Assembly (NCBI RefSeq): GCF_033807575.1
Contig: NC_084713.1
Location: forward strand, 19,691,389-19,755,388
DNA from: Cydia pomonella
Lineage: Eukaryota > Arthropoda > Insecta > Lepidoptera > Tortricidae
Reading direction: 5' to 3'
Length of the DNA stretch: 64,000 nucleotides
Within the stretch, counting starts at the first letter, position 1. Each line of letters begins with the position of its first letter. This document shows, piece after piece, positions 1-11,036 of this stretch. The notes beneath the pieces were generated by a model. The model searched no databases. It saw only the letters and a list, made by a program, of their open reading frames with translations, and was not told where the DNA came from. The position numbers were made by a program, and so were the translations under genes.

Positions 1-299
1 ACAGATTTTCGAGAAAACGAGCGCTCGATATTCAAAAATCGGCCCGCAGGTCTTCTAAAGGAGATTGGAACCATATCATATTGGAATGATGTCAGATCCA
101 TGTTAGATCAGTAACAAATTATATAGTTGAAATTGGCCTGTCAAATAATGACGATAAACAAGAGGAAACTTACCAAGTAGTTTAGTTCAAATGATTCTTC
201 CTAATGAACCTCTTGGGTTTGTACTTACCTTTTTTGCAATCAATTTAAATAAAGTTACATTACATAAGAGGAACCTTCAAAATATGGCCCATACGGGAC
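1..299. other. Unassigned flank of LINE fragment
   Basis: AT-rich DNA without a recognisable gene. It abuts the reverse transcriptase fragment that starts near 300 and may contain decayed upstream parts of it. The open frame at 191-379 (62 codons) is in a different frame from the recognisable coding remnant and is not considered real. Confidence 0.4.
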
Positions 300-540
300 A
301 TACTAGCAGAGGCCAGACTGTGATGGTACGGCCACGTCATGAGGCGACCGGAGGACCACATGATAAAAAAAGTGCTTAATGCTTATCTGGATCCAAGAAA
401 GAGCGGAAGACTCCGACTCACATGGATAGCTAGCATCAAAAAAGACCTAACGAATAGTAACATAGATCCAAAGACTCCGGAAAAAGACCATTAGGAGAGC
501 CGACCCCAAATAAGATGGGACAAGGCCGGTAGAAGAAGAA
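300..540 (+). mobile_element. LINE reverse transcriptase C-terminal fragment
   Basis: Read in the frame of 324-494, the sequence encodes a typical non-LTR retrotransposon C-terminus: WYGHVMRRPEDH, then a Leu-Thr-Trp-Ile segment and IKKDLTNSNIDP, ending at a TAG at 492-494. One codon upstream of WYGHV, TGA (321-323) replaces what is usually an Arg codon in this motif, and the frame continues upstream as EARL. The tail ends in a (GAA)n run at about 528-540. The copy is heavily 5'-truncated and inactive. Only the motif order is visible, so the LINE clade is not assigned. Confidence 0.75.
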
Positions 541-1174
541 GAATTTAAATTAAGATTTCTTTATTTCTTAGTAAATATTCGTCTCTGGTTAAGTAGTTGA
601 CCACTATACACGCGAAATCGTGAGCGATTAAAAATGTCTACATACCGGTACAAAAGTATTCAATTAGCTAATGCTAAATGAAATTGATTACGCTGTCACA
701 TGATATACTGGCAACATTTATTGATCCGGTCTGAAAGCTGTGGTCAAACATTCAAACATTGATGGATATTTCTCACAACTGTGTAGCATTATGTGAGGCT
801 AAAACTGCCCGATATATTTTAGAGGCGGACCATTCGTCTTAAACGGAATCTACTAGGCTGAGAGCCCGTTGTAAATGTCCAGCGTTATTGGATCTCTTTT
901 TGGTTTTCTGGTTGAAGATTTAGTAATAAATAATTTACAGCAAGCTGCCAATTCGAGCAAACTGGTTTGTGACCCACCATAGAACGTTTCATAGTAAGTG
1001 CCATAATAATTTGACTTTTTAAATCAATGCCAATGACGTAGTAAATGTGAAAAGGTTTAAAGTTGTTCGATAGTACATTTAATTTAAACTAAAACACGTC
1101 TACATTATAACAAAATTACGCCAAATTTTTTTTTTAATGTAAACCTGATTTTCAGTGTTATGTATATGCTTTCA
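541..1174. other. Unassigned AT-rich interval
   Basis: I see no ORF, RNA gene or repeat in this interval that I can name. Confidence 0.3.
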
Positions 1175-1501
1175 CGCTGGTGGCCTAGCGGCAAGAGCGT
1201 GCGACTTGCAATCCGGAGGTCGCGGGTTCAAACCCCGGCTCGTACCAATGAGTTTTTCGGAACTTATGTACGAAATATCATTTGATATTTACCAGTCGCT
1301 TTTCGATGAAGGAAAACATCGTGAGGAAACCGGACTAATCCCAACAAGGCCTAGTTTACCCTCTGGGTTGGAAGGGCAGATGGCAGTCGCTTTCGTAAAA
1401 ATTAGTGCCTACGCCAAATCTTGGGATTAGTTGTCAAGCGGACCCCAGGCTCCCATGAGCCGTGGCAAAATGCCGGGATAACGCGAGGAAGAAGAAGAAG
1501 A
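1175..1501 (+). mobile_element. tRNA-derived SINE, family A, full-length copy
   Basis: A tRNA-like head carries an A-box-like TGGCCTAGCGGCAAGAG and a B-box GGTTCAAACCC (about 1224-1234), followed by GTACCA. These form an internal RNA polymerase III promoter. The 5' and 3' arms do not pair as an acceptor stem, so this is not a functional tRNA gene. The body runs through CCAGTCGCTTTTCG and GGAAACCGGACTAATCC and ends in a (GAA)n-type tail after GCCGGGATAACGCGAGGAAG. That tail resembles the end of the LINE fragment at 300-540. A second copy lies at 3092-3330, and partial copies lie near 13.3, 14.3-14.6 and 57.9 kb. Confidence 0.9.
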
Positions 1502-2109
1502 TGTATACGCTTTCAATTATTTTGATTCAAAGATGTAGGCTTTATGGCATTATTTTTTAAGATAGCATACTGTATAGTTTAGTTCGTTTCTTTTATTTAG
1601 CTTACTTAAATAAATAATTATTTCTCGTTTACAAGTCACTGCGTTATCTTTTGCTGAATAGAGTGACAAGAACACTTTATTCATAATAAACAAAATGGCC
1701 TAAGCTTTAGGATTTTTGAAATTGACTGACACCATATTTTAAGGATTCAGTCGTGAAATACGCTGTTTCAAATATTAAATCATTGATAGTACCTATTTTA
1801 TATTCTACCCCTCATTCATAAAAGATAGCGTTGACAAGCGTTTATGAATAACGCCATTAGACATAACCATCTCACAGTCGTCTCTCGGTCTACACGCAGC
1901 TGATTCGAGGCTGGCGTGGGAGCAACGTCACCATAAAATACGATTGTGGGACAGAAAATGAACGGCCGCGAACATGATTGAATTTTATTGTGTACTTTGA
2001 GTTCACTTGTGTTATGAATATTCATGTTTGGAAAAAGCTTGATTGCGGTCGATGGTATTGCAATTAAGGTAAAGATTTGTATTTATTGACAGATATATTG
2101 TTTTAAATG
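1502..2109. other. Unassigned interval
   Basis: AT-rich DNA. The short minus-strand open frame at 1816-2025 resembles no protein family I know. I see nothing else here. Confidence 0.3.
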
Positions 2110-2275
2110 GACACGGCAGATTAGCCGGGGCAGAGGCAGACTAAAAAAGAGATGGCGGGACGACCTCAACGCTTTTTGCAGCGACTGGTAGGAGCATGCA
2201 CCAAACCGTGTTGAGTGGCGGAAGAAAGAGGAGGCCTTTGCCCAGCAGTGGGACACAAAATATGCTATTTAAAAA
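2110..2275 (+). mobile_element. LINE reverse transcriptase C-terminal fragment with in-frame stop
   Basis: The plus-strand frame gives GRGRLKKRWRDDLNAFCSDW, a stop (TAG), then APNRVEWRKKEEAFAQQWD and a terminal TAA. The KKRWRDDL and EAFAQQWD motifs mark the end of a common insect LINE ORF. The internal stop shows that it is dead. Related ends are at 35985-36060 (plus) and about 59885-59970 (minus). Confidence 0.75.
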
Positions 2276-2605
2276 AAATGTTTTAAATGGATAGAAAATA
2301 ATTTTTGACTCTTTGAAATTGAAATTGTTCTGTCGGCCCATATTTTGTTGGTTATACACAGCACTTAAAAATTATATTAGTCGAGTACATGCATTATATA
2401 ATAAATAAATTAACTTCAATTCAACTTAAAAATAAAAATGAAAAACAATCAAAGGCAATGTAACTAAATTACAAAATTATAAATAATTGCAATTTTTTCA
2501 AGGTTTTTTAACCTTTCGGAGACATGTGTGCGGAACGAGTCCTTTAGGAACCAACTGAAAATAGACCATAATACTTTTCACAATGTCGGTGGCTGTAATA
2601 GTGCC
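2276..2605. other. Unassigned interval
   Basis: AT-rich sequence between two LINE-like remnants. No gene is visible. Confidence 0.3.
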
Positions 2606-2764
2606 TTGGCTTTTCCATTGTCAGACGAGGCCAGAGCACTGTTCAGACTCGTAAATATAGGTCTTAGTAAGCGTCAATGAGTGTTATTGTATGTTGATTA
2701 TATGGAGCGACATAATCGCTAAGCGATAAAGCTCTCTAATAAAGATTAAAAAAAAAAAAAAAAC
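2606..2764 (+). mobile_element. Probable retrotransposon 3' end with A tail
   Basis: The interval ends in AATAAAGATT followed by about 15 A residues at 2749-2763, as expected for a reverse-transcribed 3' end. The hairpin-like ATCGCTAAGCGAT lies just upstream. No coding remnant is attached, so the source family is uncertain. Confidence 0.5.
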
Positions 2765-2940
2765 CTTTCGGAGACATGAAATGGTTAACAGTAAAAGCGT
2801 CGAATACTTAATTGTGGCGCTTACGCTTTTATTCACGTCGCTCCTATACGAATACGCTGCTATACGTCGTAAGCGCCAACCACCATAAGGAAAGTACCTT
2901 TATCCGTGGAACGTCACAATTACTTTCCATCATTACATTT

Positions 2941-3068
2941 GACGACCAGTGTGACCAAGTGACCCTATGAAGCCGATGGTCCGAGGTTCAATCAAATCCT
3001 GGTAAGGGCATTTTTTGTGTGATGAGCACGAATATTTGTTCCTGAGTCATGGGTGTTTTCTATATATA
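2941..3068 (+). mobile_element. tRNA-derived SINE, family B, 5' part
   Basis: The sequence GAAGCCGATGGTC, a degenerate B box (GAGGTTCAATC), GGTAAGGGCA and then TGATGAGCACG and GAGTCATGGGTGTTTTCTAT matches five other copies in the window (10375-10642, 58020-58230, 58560-58725, 58822-59095 and 61030-61485). This copy stops after the tRNA-like head and first body block. Confidence 0.8.
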
Positions 3069-3091
3069 TGAGGTATTGATTGAGTATGTAA

Positions 3092-3330
3092 AAGCGCTGG
3101 TGGCCTAGCGGTAAGAGCGTGCGACTTGCAATCCGGAGGTCGCGGGTTCAAACCCCGGCTCGTACCAATGAGTTTTTCGGAACTTATGTACGAAATGTTA
3201 CGAGTATTTGATATTTACCAGTCGCTTTTCGGTGAAGGAAAACATCGTGAGGAAACCGGACTAATCCCAACAAGGCCTAGTTTTACCCTCTGGGTTGGAA
3301 GGTCAGATGGCAGTCGCTTTCGTAAAAATC
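3092..3330 (+). mobile_element. tRNA-derived SINE, family A, 3'-truncated copy
   Basis: The head and body match the copy at 1175-1501 closely over about 240 bp, including the A and B boxes. It carries a short extra ATGTTACGAGT segment after TACGAA. It ends at CAGTCGCTTTCGTAAAAATC and lacks the GAA-rich tail. The open frame that runs through it is a by-product of the SINE sequence. Confidence 0.9.
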
Positions 3331-3789
3331 CATTGAAATCCAAAATTGTACTTACTTCTCGTAAAACAAAATTTAAAAAAAAATCTTAGAAAGTACAGTG
3401 CTCTAGTGCCAACACCAGATCAAACATGTAATAAACTCGTAAATTTTCCCGTTTCTTATTAGCATTTATAATATGTACGTACCACATCAAACATGTAAAA
3501 GATAACACACCAATTAATATTCCGCAACCCCCGTACAATTGATCTAATGAAATATTCAAACGGCCTCTCCTAAAACGCAAGTAGCTATTAAATCTCACCT
3601 CATAACGGATTCAGTAATTTGCCCATACGTCTTGTTATGGTCGTTTCAGGAGATTAACCTGGCCACCCTTCATAAATCTAGCCCCGCTTCGTATTTTATT
3701 CACAACCCTGCTGGAAAAGAGGGTGAAAATACTCCGATGGCCACGAAATTGTCAATGTCCGAACATGGCTCTTACCTGAATTTACAGCG
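3331..3789. other. Unassigned interval
   Basis: No feature is recognised here. The minus-strand frame at 3386-3598 has no familiar motif. Confidence 0.3.
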
Positions 3790-4474
3790 TTTTTAGGGTT
3801 CTGTGCTTCAAAAAAGGGTTCTGTGTCTGTCTATCCGTCTGAGTTGAAATTTGACTCATACAGGGAAGTTTGTGACCCAAAGATGGACGTGTAATGTAAC
3901 CATTCGGTTCCATTTCTTTGACATAATTATCGAAAGTCATAACGTAAAGATTGTTAGATTATAATTAGCCATAATTCTGAAACCGTTAATTTTTCAGGAT
4001 TTTCGTTAGGTTATCCTATAGACAGATTAGGTTAGGTTTGCTTGGTAATCCTGAAAAGTTACGCGTTTCTGAGAAAAACCAAATTATGACTAACGAAAAT
4101 GCGGACAAAGAATACATTATGACTTAAAACTTTATGGGAAACAATAGAGACCCGTATATATATAATTGTATATTTTAAACTTAGGACCACTTTTAAAAAC
4201 AAAAGAGTAAAAAAATTGGAAACTGTATCGTGTAACATGAACTGAAAATGCTTATTGTGAAAATAATAATATTTTAAGAAAATATGCGCCTGCGCCTTAT
4301 CTCGGAAACTATACTCATGAGCATAAAATTTTGAAAAATAAAATCAGATAAAAATATTAGTTGCCTATAGATCACAGAAAAACCTAAGCTAAATGAAAAT
4401 AAGAAGTTATGTAAAGCGTGTGTTGTATGATGCACCCTTGGAACGCGAGTCCAACTCGCACTTCACCAGTTTCT
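3790..4474 (+). mobile_element. Diverged GTTCCGTA-type element
   Basis: It starts TTTTTAGGGTTCTGTG, continues with TCTGTCTATCCGTCTG, and ends with GAACGCGAGTCCAACTCGCAC. The same start and end landmarks occur in the better copies at 6909-8243 and 41080-41347. It has no coding capacity. The terminal GCGAGTC/CAACTCGC hairpin is nearly intact. Confidence 0.65.
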
Positions 4475-4773
4475 TTTTCGAAATAAAATGTACCCAATGC
4501 ATATTGTAGTGTCATCATATGGTCGCATTTTACGCGAGGGTCCCTTTATAGCGTCAATAGTAAAACCCGAATGGGAGGATTGACAAATTCACGCAAGAAT
4601 CTCCTTTATGGAAAACTTATCGTCTACCTTTCTTGTGCTTCATACATAATAAACACCACTCACTTTTGGCTTTTGAATATTTTGTTTGAGCGTTTGAGAA
4701 AGAGACGTGAAAATGTGAGAAAGTTTCTGTGATTTGTTTTTCGTTGAGTGAATAATATCAATTTCTAATTCAA
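4475..4773. other. Unassigned interval
   Basis: Nothing is recognised between two repeats. Confidence 0.3.
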
Positions 4774-5044
4774 TCGGCCCGTTTCGAAGAATGATTTAGA
4801 CGCGTTTAAGATCTTGGAAAGATCGATAGCTAAACGACATGTCAAAATTGGCGTTTATTTCGATTCCGCTGTGATCTGATTGGGAAATCAGATCTATCTA
4901 CACGATATTTCTAACGTCAAAGTGACATTGGTTGCCCGAATCGAGCTGCTTCTGTCAATTATACGACATACAAACGATATCTAAATGATAACTTACCTAA
5001 ACCAGAACTGATCGTTATCGTATCTCATTCTTCGAATCGGGCCG
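4774..5044. mobile_element. TIR element (MITE), CGGCCCGTTTCGAAG family, complete
   Basis: The left end CGGCCCGTTTCGAAGAATGA is matched by an inverted TCATTCTTCGAATCGGGCCG on the right. The element is about 271 bp and non-coding. Truncated relatives at 42187-42357, 51464-51641 and 52770-52858 share the internal GTCAAAGTGACATTGGTTGC block or one terminus. Confidence 0.8.
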
Positions 5045-5918
5045 TAAATGATACTGACTGCCTGAGTTGTACCTAAACGTTCCTTGACTAAAACTCGATG
5101 TAAGTACCTACTCAGTTTAATAAACATAGTTATTGTGGCGTACCTATAATTTGTATTTAGAGGATGTCATTGAGCGATTACATTTATGATGTACGGTAAA
5201 TGTGGAGAAAACCGTCTATAAGGGAAGACCGTCTACAAGCTCTTTCGTCGATTTTAACTCTTACGTTTACATTCTCCGCTTCCAGAATGTCGATAGAGCA
5301 GAAGGAGTGAAGTTCTTCCTTTCGGACTTGTCTGAGCGACGTACTTAGGTATACTAGGTATAGGACGTTGCTGCCACTACCTATGTGACTTGGTTTAAAT
5401 ATACCTACTGACAGACATTAAAGTTTTAAACGACACTCGCCATTTTTATCTGTAAATAAAAATAAATATTTTCCTTATTCGTTGTAATGTTTTGTTTTCA
5501 CCGAGATGTAAAAAAAAAACAAGTCGTGTGCAGAAAACGCAATTTTTTTTTTTTTTGATAATTTTTTTTTTGCTGAATTGGGCCGAAACGCATATAATTT
5601 GTTTTGCTCCTTATGACCTCAGGAATGCGTGGTTAATATTTGTTTCTCCAGCCCACGGTGTATATGATGTATAGTATGTTTATTGTTATTACATTTAAAT
5701 CGGCACCTTTACGAGGAAGTAAACATAGGATTTGAAGCGATATTATGGCACTTAGGCATTAAATGTATTCCGATTTCTATTGAAACTAGAGCTTATCAAC
5801 AACTTTATGATCCAATTTAAATTTCCTTTCCTTTATGAATATTGTGTGTTTGTGTTTAATAGTCTCCATATTTAGCTCCTTGCACTACCTGTTGACTTTT
5901 GTATGAGTTCTAAATTTC
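5045..5918. other. Unassigned interval
   Basis: AT-rich sequence with homopolymer runs near 5510-5575. No gene or named repeat is recognised. Confidence 0.3.
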
Positions 5919-5972
5919 CTGCTACCTAAAGGTTGTCTGGAAGAGATCGCTTTTTAGCGATAAGACCGCTAG
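5919..5972 (+). mobile_element. LINE 3' UTR fragment (GCGATAAG hairpin type)
   Basis: CTACCTAAAGGTTGTCTGGAAGAGATCGC with the stem ATCGCTTTTTAGCGAT followed by AAGACCGC is also found at 22010-22135 and 60293-60405. I recognise it as a recurrent insect LINE 3' end. The distal tail is missing here. Confidence 0.65.
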
Positions 5973-6908
5973 AATTATGACGTCACTGCCAACTAATCTT
6001 GGTCTGACTTTATCGCTTCTCCTTGGCGAGAAGTACAGGCATATCAAACTTACTCGTAATTCAGTATAATTAATGAATGTTTTATCCATGACATGCTCCC
6101 TCATTGCAGACTTTAGTCGACGGTGATTGACATCAGCCATGTATTCCTTCACCCGAGTAGAAGGCTTCAAAACGTCGTTATACGTGATATAGTCAGTTTA
6201 CATAGTTTTATTTCATGAGTAAGTATGGCGGTAACCGAAGGCACTCATACTAAATACATATATTCACAAATTGAAAGTAAACTGATTTCTACATAACCAA
6301 AAACAGTCTCGCTCCATACATTAAACGCCTGCATTGTTTATAAAACGCATCGTCCGATGACGAGATGCCATACATGACAACAATGTATGGAGGCGTGGTT
6401 GTGCTGTGTTCGCATCGTCAGCGAGTCAAGGGAAAGCCCGACCAGAAATATATGACCATTGTCAAGAGGGCGCTGTTATTCTCATGTGACAGTTCAGTTT
6501 AGTATGAAAAATTAAGTTCCAGTAAAATTCCGCAATATGGCTCGTGATTATAATATATATGACCCTTTTCCAGGCCGCACCAATCTACAAGCATCAATGC
6601 ATCCCTTCTTATCAGACGTTATACAACTAACGTTAGCGCGATGTAGAAATCACAATGTTGGGAATAGCGACATCTACCGACGAATTAAGTCAACTTACTT
6701 AGTACTATACCATCAAAACACCCGTGCTCGGGAAGCGATCGGAACGGCTTGCGTGGGCGCAAGCGGTGGACATTGTGATCAAACGATACCTCAAATATTG
6801 AGGTTGATCTTATCGTAATTATAATGTTCTTTTATTGGTATTTACACTCGCGCTATCGTGTGTGATCGGCATGCGCGGACTTATCGCGGGCGTAAATAGA
6901 AAGTTGTC
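5973..6908. other. Unassigned interval
   Basis: Contains a 93-codon plus-strand frame at 6537-6818 and an 82-codon minus-strand frame at 5922-6170. Neither shows a family motif. The block around 6440-6530 (AAGAGGGCGCTGTTATTC) may be repeat-derived, but no second copy is seen in the window. Confidence 0.3.
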
Positions 6909-8243
6909 TTTTTAGGGTTCCGTAGCCAAATGGCAAAAAACGGAACCCTTATAGATTCGTCATGTCCGTCTGTCTGTCCGATTCTGTCACAGCCACTTTT
7001 TTCCGAAACTATAAGAGCTGTACTGTTCAAACTTGGTAAGTAGATGTATTCTATGAACCGCATTAGGATGTTTACACAAAAATAGAAAAAAAACAATAAA
7101 TTTTGGGGGTTCCCCATACTTAGAACTGAAACTCAAAAAATCTTTTTTCATCAAACCCATACGTGTGGGGTATCTATGGATAGGTCTTCAAAAATGATAT
7201 TGAGGTTTCTAATATCATTTTTTTCTAAAATGAATAGTTTGCGCGAGAGACACTTCCAAAGTGGTAAAATGTGTGTCCCCCCCCCCGTAACTTCTAAAAT
7301 AACAGAATGAAAAATCTAAAAAAAATATATGATATACATTGCCATGTAAACTTCCACCGAAAATTGGTTTGAACGAGATCTAGTAAGTAGTTTTTTTTTA
7401 ATACGTTATGAAATTAAAAAAAAAAAATTTTTTTCATCATACCCATACGTGTGGGGTATCTATGGATAGGTCTTCAAAAATGATATTAATGTTTCTAATA
7501 TCATTTTTTTCTAAACTGAATAGTTTGCGCGAGAGAACCTTCCAAAGTGAAAAAAAGTGTGTCCCCCCCCCCGTAACTTCTAAAATAACAGAATGAAAAA
7601 TCTAAAAAAAATATATGATATACATTGCCATGTAAACTTCCACCGAAAATTGGTTTGAACGAGATCTAGTAAGTAGTTTTTTTTTAATACGTCATGAAAT
7701 TAAAAAAAAAAATTTTTTTTCATCATACCCATACGTGTGGGGTATCTATGGATAGGTCTTCAAAAATGATATTAATGTTTCTAATATCATTTTTTTCTAA
7801 ACTGAATAGTTTGTGCGAGAGAACCTTCCAAAGTGAAAAAAAGTGTGTCCCCCCCCCTGTAACTTCTAAAATAACAGAATGAAAAATCTAAAAAAAATAT
7901 ATGATATACATTACCATGCAAACTTCCACCGAAAATTGTTTTGAACGAGATCTAGTGAGTAGTTTTTTTTTAATACGTCATAAAATTTAAAAAAAAATTT
8001 TTTCATCAAACATATACGTGTAAGGTATGTATGGATAGGTCTTCAAAAATTATAGTTAGGTTCCTAATATCATTTTTTTCTAAACTGAATAGTTTGCGCA
8101 AGAGACACTTCCAAAGTGGTAAAATGTGTGTCCAAAGTGGTAAAATGTTGAACAAGATCTAGTAAGAAGATTTTTTTTAATACGTCTTAAATTGTACGGA
8201 ACCCTTCATGCGCGAGTCCGACTCGCACTTGGCCGCTTTTTAT
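6909..8243 (+). mobile_element. GTTCCGTA-type element enlarged by internal tandem repeats
   Basis: The 5' end is TTTAGGGTTCCGTAGCCAAA with a partly inverted partner AAAACGGAACCCTTATAG and then TGTCCGTCTGTCTGTCC. The 3' end is GTACGGAACCCTTCATGCG, then the perfect hairpin GCGAGTC-C-GACTCGC, then ACTTGGCCG. Between the ends, a unit of about 286 bp is repeated roughly three and a half times. It encodes nothing: frames inside it repeat only because the DNA does. The shortest complete relative, at 41080-41347, has the same ends and no array. The class is uncertain. Confidence 0.85.
7130..8160 (+). repeat. 286-bp tandem repeat inside GTTCCGTA element
   Basis: The block CCATACGTGTGGGGTATC recurs at about 7159, 7444 and 7729, with a more diverged fourth copy near 8013, giving a period near 286 bp. 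Each unit has a run of about 7-10 C, the motif AATATATGATATACATT and a T-run. Copies two and three are nearly identical, pointing to recent unequal exchange or slippage. Confidence 0.9.
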
Positions 8244-8325
8244 TTATGTAGTGACTTTGATCTTTGGGCGTAAGTGTTTGACGAACGAAAATCCGTAAAA
8301 AAATGTAGGTACAGATGTAGTAAAC

Positions 8326-8442
8326 AATCCTTTGCCATCGTATTTTCTCGAAAACGTTCGTATTTGTCATCCTAGTACTGAGACTGACTGAAATAGCATA
8401 ACACATTCGTGCGTTTCCATGAAAATACGATGGTAAAGGATT
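8326..8442. mobile_element. Short hairpin MITE
   Basis: AATCCTTTGCCATCGTATTTTC on the left is inverted on the right as GAAAATACGATGGTAAAGG plus ATT. The element is about 117 bp with no coding capacity. Confidence 0.7.
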
Positions 8443-10010
8443 ATTCACTAAATCAGTACCTATATGTATATGCGCCTACATCATCATTTTAATTTTAGCC
8501 TCTTCTCACTCACTGCTGAGCATAGGCATCTCTTTACGTACGCATTTATGTACCAAAGTGTTTCTTTAAAACTGTTTTCCTAAGTTTAAGTCTCATAAGT
8601 AGAAAATTTTGCAGTTCCGACACTATGACACAAAAGTTATTTCAATTGATACATGTTCAACTATCAATCCTTATACACATGTATCCACATAATAGAACTC
8701 TAATCTAAATTTAAGAAGGCCTAGCACCTATTATAGGGCTTTTGTTAATCCTTTGAATATGGCGTGTGGAATTAAGAGGAGTAACATCTCTTATGGTAGA
8801 ACTTTTGCAAAAATGTCCAGCTGTCAGCTATAAATAATAGTTCCAAATCTCTCCAGAGTAGCGCTAGAGTACCTAAGAACCTAGGCGCTATTGACGGAGT
8901 GAAGTGCGCAGTCTATGATTTGATTTTTTTGTTCAAGTATTCTAGGTATTGTAGCGCCACCTATTTAAGGTTTTTTGATGACACTTTTTGGTACATGGAG
9001 ATTTATTTCCTTACCTCCACCTTCCGTACCTTTGAACGCTTTATGTCATAAACACAGACAACACTCAAACGCCAAGCTCCCGGGTGCAAGGGAGCTAATG
9101 TAAATCTTACTCGAAAGTGTGAAGGTTATTTTGACAGCGTCCGCCATAACACCTATAGTTGTCCTTGGCGCTGTGGGCACGACTAGTAAGGACGCCTTTA
9201 GGTGTTCTTGGCGTTCAAAAGGTTAAGAGTGACACAAAATTAGCCACCACCATATAATCCAAGACACGCTCTCGTTTTGAAACGAGGTTCTTGTGAAAGT
9301 ACGTGTGATTTTTAACCAAAGCCCTTAACAAAACGGCTTTGCGGAATTGATTCATTTTGCTTCTAAAATTTTAAAACTAAGATTCTATATAAAACTGGCA
9401 CTGGACTGGGCACTGGAGGCCTTGGTCATATTTTCCTTTGAATATGACATTTATTTCATTAATAGGTAGTTTAAATAATAGTGTGTTTACTTGTACAACC
9501 AAATTAAAATGTTTTCACACAAAATTAAATAGATTTTTTCTTAGAGTATATAAAACTCTATCAGATTTTTTTTTGCAGATCTGACGTTATTTTAACAAAG
9601 TTACTTTAACTGACAGTTTAACTATCAATATACCTACAGGGAGATTTCGGGGTCGTGGAACAAGACATCACACAGAACTCAAAGATGAATCTAATGATGT
9701 TGCTCATTATTTATTACGAGTATCACCAATAATTATAATTATTTTTCAGATGACAAGTAGAAAAAAACATTTTTGCATACAATTTGGTCACCCTACTCAA
9801 TGTGACGTCTTGTCGCTTTCCATACAGCGTATGTCAAAAGTCATAGGGTGACCATGATTAGTTCATATAAGATTAATTTTACTTGAAAAATAATAAAAAA
9901 TAAACTAATTATGATAATGTGAATCATTTATAGATTTAGAAAAAGTGGCATTTATTCGATAAAACTAGATAATATCTTCCCTTTTAAAGGTCCCCCTACT
10001 TAAAACGACT
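8443..10010. other. Unassigned interval with a possible LINE end
   Basis: About 8480-8560 (TCACTCACTGCTGAGCATAGG) resembles the minus-strand 3' end of LINEs whose ORF ends in AQQW or a similar motif. The rest shows no gene or repeat that I can name. Confidence 0.35.
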
Positions 10011-10115
10011 CACCGATTACAAGTTCGCCGGACGATATCGGCCTGTCAGTTATTCCCAAAAGCTGACAATCGCGTATAACTGACAGGCCGATATCGTCCG
10101 GCGAACTGGTAATCA
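10011..10115. mobile_element. Near-perfect hairpin element
   Basis: Arms of about 40 bp are inverted around a loop of about 22 nt. The left arm includes TTCGCCGGACGATATCGGCC and the right arm GGCCGATATCGTCCGGCGAA. This is a compact foldback MITE. The open frame spanning it is incidental. Confidence 0.85.
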
Positions 10116-10374
10116 CTCGCAACTAACTTAACAAAAGCCCTTAATAAAACGTGAAGAATAGCACAACATGGTCGTAACGAGACGGCCTTGCAGAATCTTC
10201 CCTGGCGGGTACAAATAGCTCCCATTTGCTTTCTCTGCTCAGTCATGATGTCATGAACTCGGACGCATGAGGGTTTTAAGGTGAGCGGATACTGCGGTGG
10301 AAACAATTATGTGAATTATTGTAAATGTTTCAAACTGATGCTCAATTTTTTTAAAGCAAATGATAATTAATAAT
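10116..10374. other. Unassigned interval
   Basis: No feature is recognised. Confidence 0.3.
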
Positions 10375-10642
10375 AAATAATAATAAATATTATAGGACAT
10401 TATTACACAAATTGACTAAGTCCCACAGTAAGCTCAATAAGGCTTGTGTTGAGGGTACTTAGACAACGATATATATAATATATAAATATTTATAAACACT
10501 TAAATACATAGAAAACACCCATGACTCCGGAACAAATATCCATGCTCATCACACGAATAAATGCCCTTACCAGGATTTGAACCCGGGACCATCGGCTTCG
10601 TAGGCGGGGTCACTACCCACTAAGCCAAACTGGTCGTCAAAA
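10375..10642 (-). mobile_element. tRNA-derived SINE, family B, full-length copy
   Basis: On the minus strand it reads from the tRNA-like head (TAGTGACCCCGCCTACGAAG and B box GGGTTCAAATCC) through GGGTGTTTTCTATGTATTTA to the tail CAAGCCTTATTGAGC and CCTATAATATTTATT. It is a good reference copy for the family. The head looks tRNA-derived but has decayed beyond tRNA function. Confidence 0.85.
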
Positions 10643-10969
10643 TTATAGGCAGTATGACTGTTGACAGGAATTTTCATCGAATACAAAAAAAATCTTTAAG
10701 TTAAATTACAAAACACTTGGTTTAGTCTGATGAGGTGAATTCGCCATTGATGTCTGTTTAGTGGCAATGAAAGACATATGTTACATATATGGTGGGTTAC
10801 TATGGTGATATGGTGACGAAGAAGGAAAGTTGTTACTTATAGGAATTATGTAATAAAACAACGTAACCTAGTATTCCTGGTCTTGTAGAAATAGTCTCGC
10901 TAATACTGATTAGTACAAGGTAAGGTACTGACCTTGCCTTGTACTATTAAATAATAAAAAATCGGACAG
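10643..10969. other. Unassigned interval
   Basis: Nothing is recognised here. Confidence 0.3.
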
Positions 10970-11036
10970 ACAGACGGACATGACGAATCTATAAGGGTTC
11001 CGTTTTTTGCCATTTGACTACGGAACCCTAAAAACG
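10970..11036 (-). mobile_element. GTTCCGTA-type element, 5' fragment
   Basis: On the minus strand it reads TTTTTAGGGTTCCGTAGTC, AAAACGGAACCCTTATAG and CGTCTGTCTGTCCG, nearly identical to the first 70 bp of the element at 6909. Confidence 0.85.

Noticed and set aside
1175..1247. Functional tRNA genes (also at 3092, 14547, 12840 and the SINE B heads)
   Set aside because: A and B boxes are present, but the acceptor arms do not pair and each is fused to a SINE body.
6537..6818. 93-codon plus-strand ORF as a small gene
   Set aside because: No recognisable domain, no neighbouring exon signals, and a size expected by chance.
7408..7882. Two near-identical 62-codon ORFs
   Set aside because: They repeat because the 286-bp noncoding unit is duplicated. 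There is no family motif.
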